Assembly: GCA_005877185.1 (NCBI GenBank)
Contig: VBPQ01000002.1
Span: forward strand, 1 to 13,134
Direction: 5' to 3'
DNA from: Nitrososphaerota archaeon
GTDB taxonomy: Archaea > Thermoproteota > Nitrososphaeria > Nitrososphaerales > Gagatemarchaeaceae
Length of the DNA stretch: 13,134 nt
Below are positions 5,978 to 11,995 of this stretch, one piece after another; the stretch's first letter is position 1, and every line of letters starts with the position of its first letter. The notes under the pieces were generated by a model. It was not told the origin of the DNA. It saw only the letters and a list, made by a program, of their open reading frames with translations, and did no database searches. Made by a program: the position numbers and the translations under genes.

Positions 5978-6352
5978 ATGACCTTGGAAAAGTCCCTCAA
6001 GATGAGGAGCCAGGCTTACGAGAGGCTAAATGGCAAGTACCTGAAGGAGGCCCAGCGCCTAATTTCCAAGAGAGATTACACGCAGGCTTCGGAGAAACTC
6101 TGGGGTACTGCCGCTGAGATGGTCAAGGCCGTCGCAGCGAGGAAGGGAATAGAGCTCGGTACTCACCCCAGCCTCTGGGACTTTGTATCCCAGCTCGACA
6201 AGGAACATCCAGAGTTGATGCTAAAGAAAGATTTTTCTTATGCTGGAAACCTGCATCAAAACTTCTACGAGGATTGGTTAGGGAGAGATTACATAGAAGA
6301 GGGGCTGGCTATCATGAAGAGTTTTGTCGAGAAATTGCGGTCCTTTGATTGA
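5978..6352 (+). CDS. PaREP1-family (HEPN-like) helical protein
   Basis: The 124-residue, all-helical product has the PaREP1 family signature: a TPR-like helix pair with YTQASEKLWGTAAEMVKAVAA at about residues 34-54, then GTHPSLWDF near 61-69 and LHQNFYEDWL near 92-101. PaREP1 proteins are archaeal, often multi-copy, and related to the HEPN superfamily whose members act as RNases or as partners of nucleotidyltransferase-type antitoxins. I see no clear R-x(4-6)-H catalytic motif, so nuclease activity cannot be claimed. No partner gene adjoins it. It is transcribed alone from a TATA box at 5947-5954 and converges with the MutS-like gene. Family call is confident; biochemical role is unknown for the family. 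Confidence 0.8.
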   Translation: MTLEKSLKMRSQAYERLNGKYLKEAQRLISKRDYTQASEKLWGTAAEMVKAVAARKGIELGTHPSLWDFVSQLDKEHPELMLKKDFSYAGNLHQNFYEDWLGRDYIEEGLAIMKSFVEKLRSFD

Positions 6353-6437
6353 TCGATTGCTCGGTGGTTAGCGCCATCCCTGTAACTCGCGCGAAATTGA
6401 AGGAGAAAGTCAGGATTCGAGATCCCCTGGCCCATCT

Positions 6438-6447
6438 CGGGCGCCCG
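6438..6447. repeat. GC palindrome between convergent genes
   Basis: The perfect 10-base palindrome CGGGCGCCCG lies in the 150-base gap between the converging PaREP1 and MutS-like genes. It could be a regulatory or terminator-like structure; no T-run follows it on either strand. Confidence 0.2.
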
Positions 6448-6502
6448 TGAATTAGGCGATGGCTCCAAGGCTCGCCCGGCCGCCACCGACCGACGCTGCG
6501 GA

Positions 6503-8326
6503 CTATCTGGTTAATCGTCGACGTGGAGAGGTCTCTTTTTCAAGCCAAGGAAATGTGAGGGGAGCCTGGATCGTTTCGCCTGCTCCCCCCGCGAGAGAAG
6601 CCAGCACATCATCATACATCTCCTTCACCGCCTTCTTCTTCGCGGCCCTGGAGAGCCTCATGATTATGAGCTTCGGCGTGCTTGAACCTATGTGATCGAA
6701 CCTCGGTTGCCTGTCTACAACCAGGTCACCCTTTTCGTCAAGCCCGCTCGCCTCGATTCCGTCAACTCTCACCGGGAGCTTCACGTGAGGAAGGGTCTCC
6801 TTCGCGAGATGCGTCACCAGGAGGAAGAGGCTGCTTGTGGTCGCTGCCTTGTTGATGATCGACGCAATAATCCTCCCTGCCGCTCCCGGCTCCGTCAGCG
6901 CCTCGAGTTCGTCGATGAGAACAAGCTTCCTCTTCCTGTCTGCTAGGACGGGGATGAGAGACCGAAGCACCTGCTCGAGGCTCCCGATCTTCCTCGCTAC
7001 CCTCTTCCTGAAGAGGTAAATCGGCATCGGCGCCGTCTCTGCCTTCTCCGCGGGTACGGGCAGACCGAGCAGTGCGAGTATGTGTATTGCTGCGAGCGTA
7101 TTGAGCAGGGTCGTCTTTCCCCCGCTGTTCGCACCCGTGAGCACGACGGCGTTCGTGGGCTTCGCCAACCTGATTGACGAAGGCTTGCCGATCGAGTAGC
7201 TTACGGGCTGCGACCGGGTCCCTCCACCAAGTTCTTCCCTGACGAGGAAGGGGTTTCTCCCGCTGACGAAGCCTATCCCACCGGTTCCCACATCCGGGAC
7301 GGTGAGGGAGTACTTCTTCGCCGCGGAAGCCACTGCCAAGATACGGTCGAGGGTGATCGCCCTCTCGATCAGGTCGTTGACCATGCCCATGTGTCGCCTC
7401 AGGCTCCTTTGTGCCTTCTCAACCCTGGCCCTCAGCTCCTCTTCCTTCCTCCGCCTCCATTCGCCGACGAGTTTTCTGACCGCGATCCTGTCCAACTCGA
7501 ATGGGAGGGAGGATATCTCGAAGGCGCCCTTCAGCAGCTCTTCCTCTTCCCATTTCATCTCGAGGGAAGAAACAATCTCGGCCAGTTTGTCCTCGACTAC
7601 TGAGACCGCTTTCTCCCTGTCCCTCACGCCCTTCCTGAGAGCGTCGTTGATCTCCAGCTCTGCGTCCGAAATCACGGCTTCAGCATCCGCAATCCCGCTG
7701 GCTCCCTCCACCTCTTCTAACGTGGCGAGGATTACCCGCAAGGTTTCGTGCTCGGCGTTTCCGAAGAATGACGCCACTGAAGGAGCGTCTGAAAATCGTG
7801 TAAGCACTTCGAGGATTGCCCCCAGAATGTCCCTCCTTGCAGCGAAGAATTCGAGCGTGTCAGAACCGGTTTTTTCTTGCCTCGAAGAGAAGGAGAGACG
7901 AGAGAGAATTCTCCTGAACTCCTCCAATCTCCCAAGAGCACTGAGAGAGTCGGAGATCTCTTTTCCGTCGATGGACGGCTTCAGTCTGTTTCGTATTACC
8001 TTCATGTCCAGCGAAGGCGCGAGCAGAAGGAAGGAGTTCTTCGCCAGCTTCGAGGAGGCCTCGACGGCGAAGATCTCCAAGAGTTCCCGCTTGAGCCTTC
8101 TGGCGTCGCCTGTCTTCAGCACCCTTCGTTCCCGTATTCGCGAGTCGTCTTCTTTCGACTTGGTTAGAAGGCTGAGGGCATTCCTTGACGAGATTCCCGC
8201 GAGGGAGGGAAGCCCTTCGATGTCGCATGCTTTAATCCTACCCTCCACATCAAGCCGCCTTTCTTCGGTGAGCTTGGAGGGCAGTCCTCCTCCCCCAGCC
8301 TCGAGCTCGAGCTCCGCGCTTCCCAT
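6503..8326 (-). CDS. Archaeal MutS-like ATPase (MutS5/COG1193 type)
   Basis: The 607-residue product has a possible helix-hairpin-helix near residues 33-56 (IEGLPSLAGISSRNALSLL), a long helical lever/core region (about 60-340) with coiled coil around 285-315, and a C-terminal ABC-type MutS ATPase. Walker A is GANSGGKTT at 398-406, Walker B is KLVLIDELEAL at 467-477 followed by TEPGAAG, and a THLAKE switch histidine lies near 506. It lacks the mismatch-recognition domain of bacterial MutS and the C-terminal Smr nuclease domain of MutS2. This layout matches the archaeal MutS-like proteins grouped with MutS2/MutS5, whose role is unsettled (recombination or branched-DNA processing is proposed rather than classical mismatch repair). 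The ATG directly follows tandem stops TAA TAG of an in-frame 60-residue ORF whose end carries AGGAGG, so the two are likely coupled. Confidence 0.9.
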   Translation of the reverse strand: MGSAELELEAGGGGLPSKLTEERRLDVEGRIKACDIEGLPSLAGISSRNALSLLTKSKEDDSRIRERRVLKTGDARRLKRELLEIFAVEASSKLAKNSFLLLAPSLDMKVIRNRLKPSIDGKEISDSLSALGRLEEFRRILSRLSFSSRQEKTGSDTLEFFAARRDILGAILEVLTRFSDAPSVASFFGNAEHETLRVILATLEEVEGASGIADAEAVISDAELEINDALRKGVRDREKAVSVVEDKLAEIVSSLEMKWEEEELLKGAFEISSLPFELDRIAVRKLVGEWRRRKEEELRARVEKAQRSLRRHMGMVNDLIERAITLDRILAVASAAKKYSLTVPDVGTGGIGFVSGRNPFLVREELGGGTRSQPVSYSIGKPSSIRLAKPTNAVVLTGANSGGKTTLLNTLAAIHILALLGLPVPAEKAETAPMPIYLFRKRVARKIGSLEQVLRSLIPVLADRKRKLVLIDELEALTEPGAAGRIIASIINKAATTSSLFLLVTHLAKETLPHVKLPVRVDGIEASGLDEKGDLVVDRQPRFDHIGSSTPKLIIMRLSRAAKKKAVKEMYDDVLASLAGGAGETIQAPLTFPWLEKETSPRRRLTR

Positions 8327-8329
8327 CTA

Positions 8330-8512
8330 TTACTGCGCATCCTCCTTCCGCCTTGACCCCCAACGCGTCCTTTCAAGAGTCTTCGACCTGCAGCTGAACT
8401 CCGTCAGTCGCACGCTCACGACTTCGTCCTCTGGGTTCGACCTTCCTTTCGAAAGCTCAAGACCAGGGCTCAGGTCCGGTCGTAGATGAACTACCGCGTG
8501 GTTTGAGACCAT
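8330..8512 (-). CDS. Hypothetical 60-residue protein upstream of the MutS-like gene
   Basis: A 60-codon ATG frame ends in TAA, followed at once by TAG and then the ATG of the MutS-like gene; all three are in the same reading frame. The product is polar and basic toward the end (RTRWGSRRKEDAQ), with a possible strand VVSVRLTEFSC in the middle. I do not recognise it. Codon use is GC-rich at third positions like the MutS gene and no other gene competes for this DNA, which favours translation. A weak AT-rich element (TTGATATC, about 8540-8547) lies some 30 bases upstream. It may be a leader ORF that delivers ribosomes to the MutS gene, or a former N-terminal part of that protein cut off by stop codons. 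Confidence 0.45.
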   Translation of the reverse strand: MVSNHAVVHLRPDLSPGLELSKGRSNPEDEVVSVRLTEFSCRSKTLERTRWGSRRKEDAQ

Positions 8513-8593
8513 GCTCCGAAATATCTACCTGCCAAGAAGTCGATATCAAATTCCAGCGGTCGAGACATTCTGGGTCCAGCACACGACACCGGA

Positions 8594-9139
8594 TTACGTT
8601 CCAATTCCCAAGCCTTCGACATATTCTTTGGGCGAGAGTACAGGCATTCCGATGATTCGAGAGAGATCCTTCTTCTTCCGAAGAAAGCCCCGATCTCCCG
8701 TCACGAATGCACCGACATTTGAGTCCATCTGCCCAGAGTATCTTGCAGCGGCCAAATGCACGAGGTCGAATGATTTCAGACCTACATCGGAGGCAAGAAG
8801 CAGGGCCTGATGGAAGATTGCTGGCATCTCGACTTTGTAACTGTCCATGGGCGTTGAGGAATCTCCGAGGATGTGGATGAATTTCAGACCGAGTCTCGAC
8901 AAATTCAGGATTGCCCTGCCCACAGCCCTCCGTCTTACATCCCTTTCGTCATCGCCTTTGCGGATTCGTATGGTCCGACTCGCCACGGCCGCGCTCTCAA
9001 GGATGGTGAGGGTGGAAGTCTGCCCTCTGATTTCTCCCCGTCCAAGTGCCTTCGCGATGGCTGTTGACGCCTCGTGGAACACATCGTCAGGCTTGTACGA
9101 TGCTACGAAAACATTGGTGTCAAGGTACGCCGTTTTCAT
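8594..9139 (-). CDS. vapC: VapC-type PIN-domain ribonuclease toxin
   Basis: The 181-residue product has the PIN fold acidic tetrad: D7 in YLDTNVFVA, E48 in LTILESA, D125 in KSFDLVHLAAA and D149 in FVTGDRGFL. These bind Mg2+ for RNA cleavage. It is longer than the usual VapC (about 130) because of extra helices between residues 55 and 115. The ATG overlaps the stop of the upstream antitoxin as TGATG, the standard coupled vapBC order. All catalytic residues are present and the frame is intact, so the toxin is probably functional and held in check by the antitoxin. RNA target is unknown. Confidence 0.9.
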   Translation of the reverse strand: MKTAYLDTNVFVASYKPDDVFHEASTAIAKALGRGEIRGQTSTLTILESAAVASRTIRIRKGDDERDVRRRAVGRAILNLSRLGLKFIHILGDSSTPMDSYKVEMPAIFHQALLLASDVGLKSFDLVHLAAARYSGQMDSNVGAFVTGDRGFLRKKKDLSRIIGMPVLSPKEYVEGLGIGT

Positions 9140-9414
9140 CAGGAGCCCCTCCCTTCGGAGACTATCTCAGCCGCGCTCTTTGGACCTTTCAACCCTTCAG
9201 CCATCCTTTCTTCAAACTCCTTCTCAGACATCATCTCGCCTTCCTCAAGCAGCTTCTTCAAGTCATCACCTGTGAAGAGCTCAGGGTGTTCTTCCATGTG
9301 CTTTTCGAGCATCTCTCTGACAGCTTCCGATTTGTTCTTGTAAATCTTGGATTTCACGAGATGTTCCAGTCTGTCGCTGATCTCTCTCTCAACCTTCACA
9401 TGAATTAGCTGCAT
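9139..9414 (-). CDS. vapB: VapB-type antitoxin with ribbon-helix-helix N terminus
   Basis: The 91-residue product starts with a ribbon-helix-helix pattern: strand MQLIHVKV, helix ISDRLEHLVKS, then KNKSEAVREMLEKHM, a classic RHH second helix. The C-terminal half is acidic and helical (DDLKKLLEEGEMMSEKEFEERM), suited to wrapping the PIN toxin. It lies immediately before vapC with a one-base TGATG overlap. The promoter contains TATATAA and ACACGT repeats between TATA and start, a sensible place for autorepression by the VapBC complex. The ATG at 9412-9414 fits a leaderless or very short leader transcript. Confidence 0.87.
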   Translation of the reverse strand: MQLIHVKVEREISDRLEHLVKSKIYKNKSEAVREMLEKHMEEHPELFTGDDLKKLLEEGEMMSEKEFEERMAEGLKGPKSAAEIVSEGRGS

Positions 9415-9419
9415 GATGA

Positions 9420-9446
9420 CACGTTTGTAACACGTGTTATATAAGT
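9420..9446 (-). promoter_or_regulatory. vapBC promoter and probable operator
   Basis: On the minus strand TTATATAA (9439-9446) is about 29 bases before the vapB ATG. Between it and the start lie the 10-base palindrome AACACGTGTT (9431-9440) and a second ACACGT core on the plus strand (9421-9426), 11 bases apart centre to centre, about one helical turn. Ribbon-helix-helix antitoxins typically bind such paired half-sites. Binding here would cover the TATA box and transcription start. A near-identical 15-base sequence occurs at 13100-13114. Confidence 0.6.
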
Positions 9447-9546
9447 GTATCCAATAAATCAGCTTTCTTCCGCCCCGAGCACGTCAATCTTCAGATTTCA
9501 GCCCGCTGACAGAGCGGCGGGTCTGCCTGTGGTCATTCGGTGACCT

Positions 9547-9683
9547 TCAGTTCTTTAGAGGAGGGGACGCATCCTTGTACATCTCCGCGATGAGGGCGTC
9601 CAGCTTTTCCAGTTCGGTGTTCTTGATTGAGAATTTCGAGCGGAGGAGCTTCGAGATTACGCGTATGCTGCGGACTTGATCAT
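9547..9683 (-). pseudogene. Small frameshifted ORF after the atpB-like repeat
   Basis: From the ATG at 9683 (in the same ATGA context as atpB) the frame reads MIKSAAYA and stops, but shifting by one base gives an unbroken, well-coded helical sequence, SIRVISKLLRSKFSIKN, then LEKLDALIAEMYKD, ending at the TGA at 9547. That second frame has no ATG, GTG or TTG of its own after the preceding stop. The simplest reading is a 45-residue gene, or gene tail, broken by a one-base change. I do not recognise the family. Confidence 0.4.
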
Positions 9684-9716
9684 TCGGCGATTTCGGCTCC
9701 TGCTTGACGCTGGAGA
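9680..9716. repeat. Imperfect direct repeat, copy 2
   Basis: This matches 5087-5123 in the same orientation (14 identical bases, then near matches). On the minus strand the frame before the ATG reads LQRQAGAEIAE-stop, against LQQRQELKIAE-stop before atpB, so protein-level similarity is kept as well as the ATGA overlap. Confidence 0.5.
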
Positions 9717-9832
9717 GGGCGGGTGAAGAGAGAGGCGGGTGAATCTTGTGTCACGGCACCTCACAGAAAAAAGACATAATTAGCTGAAGCCGCCGAGCAT
9801 TCCTTCGAGGAAGCTGATAAGAAGTGGCAACA

Positions 9833-10273
9833 ATGAAGCCCACACTCACGCCATATCTGAACTTCAACGGCAATACCGCTGAAGCCATGAGATTCTATCA
9901 ATCAATCCTAGGAGGCGAACTGACCATGCAAACGTTTGGCGAAGCTAAAATGGCTCGCACGCCTGAAGAGAAGAGCATGATCCTTCACGCGGCTTTGAAA
10001 AATGATGGGCTTTCGCTCATGGCCAGCGATGGACAACCGAGCCAGCGGGTGAAGTTCGGCGACAATATCCATATGAGCATCACCGGTCAGGACAGCGTCA
10101 AACTCAAAGATTTCTTCACCAAGCTTGCTCAAGGTGGCAAGGTTGACATGCCGCTCAAGAAGCAATTCTGGGGGGACACGTTCGGAATGCTCACTGACAA
10201 GTTTGGCGTCCACTGGATGGTCAACATCGTCGCTCCGCAAGAGCCAGGCGAGAAGAAAGCAGTTTCTTGGTAG
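9833..10273 (+). CDS. PhnB-like VOC-family protein
   Basis: The 146-residue product (149 from the in-frame GTG at 9824) has the glyoxalase/VOC fold of the PhnB-like group: PTLTPYLNFNGNTAEAMRFYQSILGGEL at the N terminus, SLMASDG in the middle, and KQFWGDTFGMLTDKFGVHWMVN at the C terminus, the usual FWG...D.FG..W signature. Members are often annotated as 3-demethylubiquinone methyltransferase-like, but most have no demonstrated activity. I prefer ATG 9833 because family proteins begin directly with a short M-K-x-T-P-Y-L segment. It stands alone between decayed DNA. The sequence resembles bacterial members, so horizontal acquisition is plausible; this is inference. Confidence 0.88.
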   Translation: MKPTLTPYLNFNGNTAEAMRFYQSILGGELTMQTFGEAKMARTPEEKSMILHAALKNDGLSLMASDGQPSQRVKFGDNIHMSITGQDSVKLKDFFTKLAQGGKVDMPLKKQFWGDTFGMLTDKFGVHWMVNIVAPQEPGEKKAVSW

Positions 10274-10359
10274 ACGGCGGCTCACGACTCGTAGTCTTCG
10301 ATCTGGCGATGGCTCAGTAACTGCGACTGAAGCCGCTAAGCTCCACCCGTGCGGGATGC

Positions 10360-10367
10360 TTATACAT
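10360..10367 (+). promoter_or_regulatory. TATA box for the AbrB antitoxin gene
   Basis: TTATACAT lies about 31 bases before the ATG at 10395, leaving a leader of only a few bases. It supports the downstream ATG over an upstream extension of the same frame, which overlaps the VOC gene. Confidence 0.5.
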
Positions 10368-10394
10368 GGCTCTCACCATATTCATGTGGTACAA

Positions 10395-10634
10395 ATGGGC
10401 GAAGGCGCCACAGTGACCAGCAAGAGCATGGTGACGATTCCTTCCAGGGTAAGAAGGAAGTATGACCTTCGGCAGGGAAGCAAGGTCGAGTTCGTAGAGA
10501 TCGAGGAGGGCTTGTTCCTTGTTCCCGTTAAGACGCTCCGTGAATTGAGAGGTGCCGCGAAGGAGAAATCCAATCTCCTGATCGAGGGTGTCAGAGAACT
10601 TGACGCGGAGCACAGAGAAGAAGCAAAGAGATGA
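10395..10634 (+). CDS. AbrB/MazE-type antitoxin
   Basis: The 79-residue product has a single AbrB swapped-hairpin domain (about residues 5-45): VTSKSMVTIPSRVRRKYDL, then QGSKVEFVEIEEGLFLVPV, followed by a charged helical C terminus (LRELRGAAKEKSNLL...HREEAKR) that would bind a toxin. The frame stays open further upstream, but that part overlaps the VOC gene; the TATA box at 10360-10367 supports the ATG at 10395. Its stop overlaps the ATG of a PIN toxin remnant as ATGA, the standard antitoxin-toxin arrangement. Because the toxin is truncated, this antitoxin is now probably an orphan. Confidence 0.85.
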   Translation: MGEGATVTSKSMVTIPSRVRRKYDLRQGSKVEFVEIEEGLFLVPVKTLRELRGAAKEKSNLLIEGVRELDAEHREEAKR

Positions 10635-10699
10635 ACGAGAAATTAGTCCTCGATGCCGGGGTGCTTTCCTTGCATTTCGCAGACCACACCAGGGCGTGA
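10631..10699 (+). pseudogene. Truncated PIN-domain toxin (N-terminal remnant)
   Basis: The ATG overlaps the antitoxin stop (ATGA). The 22-residue product MNEKLVLDAGVLSLHFADHT... is the first strand of a PIN toxin, with the catalytic Asp in LVLDAGVLSLHFA, then stops at TGA. No continuation with the other acidic residues is visible in any frame downstream, so the rest was lost by deletion or rearrangement near 10690-10700. Confidence 0.7.
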
Positions 10700-10830
10700 A
10701 GCGTGCTCCTTTCGCCAAAAAGAGTTCGAAACTGCCCCGGCCGGGATTAGCACAATCTCGTAGAATGCCCCACTAGACGGCCGGTCGCTTTTCAGGGTGA
10801 TGCCAGCCCAGCCATCCAAAGTGTGAATCT

Positions 10831-10906
10831 TCAGAGTTTGCCGATGGCCTCAAGGATGGCCCTGTCCCTGTTGATAATCTCCGATAGCAGTCTTCGGAAC
10901 TCCCCT
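10831..10906 (-). pseudogene. Apparent out-of-frame C-terminal extension of the Doc gene
   Basis: Immediately beyond the Doc stop a +1 frame gives YVPEGEFRRLLSEIINRD, then RAILEAIGKL, ending at TGA 10831-10833. It is helical and well coded, and it starts inside the last Doc codons. It reads like the lost C-terminal helix of the Doc protein after a one-base change, though a separate decayed ORF is possible. Confidence 0.45.
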
Positions 10907-11302
10907 TCAGGGACGTACGAACGCTCTGATTCCACGACCTTTCAGCCATTCCATGACCTCTCTGGTCTGATAAAACCCTTCTCGAATGCCCGCTAGGACC
11001 TTCGGCTGTACATCGATGTCTAGTTTCTTGCCGTTTGCTTCAAGGAAGACCTTGGTGGCAGCGTAGGCCGTCCTTCGGTTCCCGCTGTCGAAGGCGTGGG
11101 CCTTTATCAGCCCGACCAACAGCGTAGCTGCCTTCCAGTAGACATCTCCCTCTTGCTCCAGCACTTCGGCAAGTGCATCCTCGACCTTCTTCCGGCTAGC
11201 CACTCGATGAGAATCGGCTCTTTTCACCTTGATCTCACTGAGGACTCGCTTGTTTATCTCGATAATCTCCTCGGCCGTCAGGTACCTCACTTGTTCAGGC
11301 AA
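10907..11302 (-). CDS. doc: Doc/Fic-type toxin (death-on-curing family)
   Basis: The 131-residue product matches the Doc branch of the Fic fold: YLTAEEIIEINKRVL at the start, and the active-site loop HAFDSGNRRTAY at residues 69-80, with H69, F71, N75 and R77 in the HxFxxGN(K/R)R arrangement. Doc toxins phosphorylate EF-Tu; Fic proteins transfer AMP. The motif is complete, so catalysis is possible. The frame opens at TTG 11302; a GTG at 11290 (giving MRYLTAEE) fits the usual family start better. A TATA-like GTTTATCT lies near 11338-11346. No Phd-type antitoxin is adjacent, making this an orphan. The C terminus seems frameshifted: an unbroken helical sequence continues in the +1 frame to 10831. 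Confidence 0.85.
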   Translation of the reverse strand: MPEQVRYLTAEEIIEINKRVLSEIKVKRADSHRVASRKKVEDALAEVLEQEGDVYWKAATLLVGLIKAHAFDSGNRRTAYAATKVFLEANGKKLDIDVQPKVLAGIREGFYQTREVMEWLKGRGIRAFVRP

Positions 11303-11447
11303 TTGGGGTGCGCTGGCAACTCGCTTCTGTGGGCGTCAGATAAACAAGACCCGAAATCGAGACCCATTTCCCTTGAGAATCACATTTCCACACAGGGTTG
11401 AGAACAAGAAGTGAAACCGCAGGCAAAGTTGCCCGGCCGGGACCTGA

Positions 11448-11463
11448 GCACCCCCATGGGTGC
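11448..11463. terminator. GC-rich hairpin, possible terminator or structural element
   Basis: GCACCC (11448-11453) and GGGTGC (11458-11463) form a perfect 6-base stem with loop CCAT, followed on the plus strand by CCTTTCT. It lies in the 256-base stretch between the Doc gene and the chimeric ORF, where I see no gene. No active gene points into it on the plus strand, so a terminator role is doubtful. Confidence 0.25.
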
Positions 11464-11558
11464 CCTTTCTAAGACGAATCCATTGAGGACTCGCGTTGGT
11501 TGCGCGTAGATTGCAAAGCTAAAGGTGGGCTGATTCCCGAAACCGCCGTGCCTTTCCC

Positions 11559-11807
11559 TTACAACCTATTCGGAACAGTTTCCCCTGTCCCCATAACCGC
11601 CAAGAGATCTCGAAAGCGAGGATCAGAACGCAGATGTTCGAATGGCGGTTCGTCCAAATCGACGAGATAAAACTTCAGCGCCACGATGGTGCCGTCCTGG
11701 GCGGACATGAACAGCGAAAGACCAAGGGCCGAGACAGCAATCCATCTCCTGCCGTACCACGGGCCGACCTGACCTGGGTTCGTTCCCTTCGATTCACCTG
11801 TATTCAT
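11559..11807 (-). pseudogene. Chimeric ORF: MFS transporter start joined to another protein's tail
   Basis: The 82-residue frame has two unlike halves. Residues about 18-44 (YGRRWIAVSALGLSLFMSAQDGTIV) match the first helix of 14-helix MFS drug exporters (DHA2/EmrB-QacA type), including the motif-D1 element A-x-D-x-TIV. After ALKF the sequence switches to a soluble tail, DEPPFEHLRSDPRFRDLLAVMG, typical of the C terminus of bacterial TPR-containing signalling proteins (the LRSDPRFxxLL motif). The rest of either protein is absent. This looks like the product of a deletion that fused two decayed genes; it is unlikely to function. Confidence 0.55.
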
Positions 11808-11995
11808 TTTCGGTCAAACCTTCCAGAACCCCGCTGTTACTAAGTGACCCCCTGACGGCCCCGGCGTTTTGTGCCAAGCCCCAGAGTCAGACCTCCTGAC
11901 GATACTCCCATGATCCAGACGAGGGTTGCCCTTCTGATTCCGACGCGGTTTGGGCCTCAGGCCGGGTCAGGCCCCGTCGAGGGTCTCCGGCAGGG

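Larger units (their letters stand above)
9415..9823. other. Mostly non-coding stretch with one decayed ORF
   Basis: The left end is the vapBC promoter/operator. A hairpin CCGCT-GACAG-AGCGG occurs near 9505-9519. The interval 9547-9683 holds a small leftward frameshifted ORF, and 9680-9716 repeats the atpB start region. The right end has an AT-rich patch (CATAATTA, about 9775-9782) that may serve as the promoter of the VOC gene. No intact gene is supported here. Confidence 0.4.

Noticed and set aside
6359..6434. tRNA-like sequence (D-arm-like GCTCGGTGGTTAGCGCC and T-arm-like GGATTCGAGATCC)
   Set aside because: No acceptor stem can be paired, the anticodon stem does not close, the spacing between the arms is too long, and the conserved 53-61 G-C pair of the T-arm is missing. 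At most a decayed tRNA remnant.
7302..8489. Long 395-codon open frame on the plus strand
   Set aside because: It lies antisense to the MutS-like gene, is extremely Ser/Leu/Arg-rich, and shows no family pattern; a shadow of the real gene.
10125..10394. Upstream extension of the AbrB antitoxin frame
   Set aside because: It overlaps the VOC gene out of frame and is Arg/Ser-rich; the TATA box at 10360-10367 fits the ATG at 10395.
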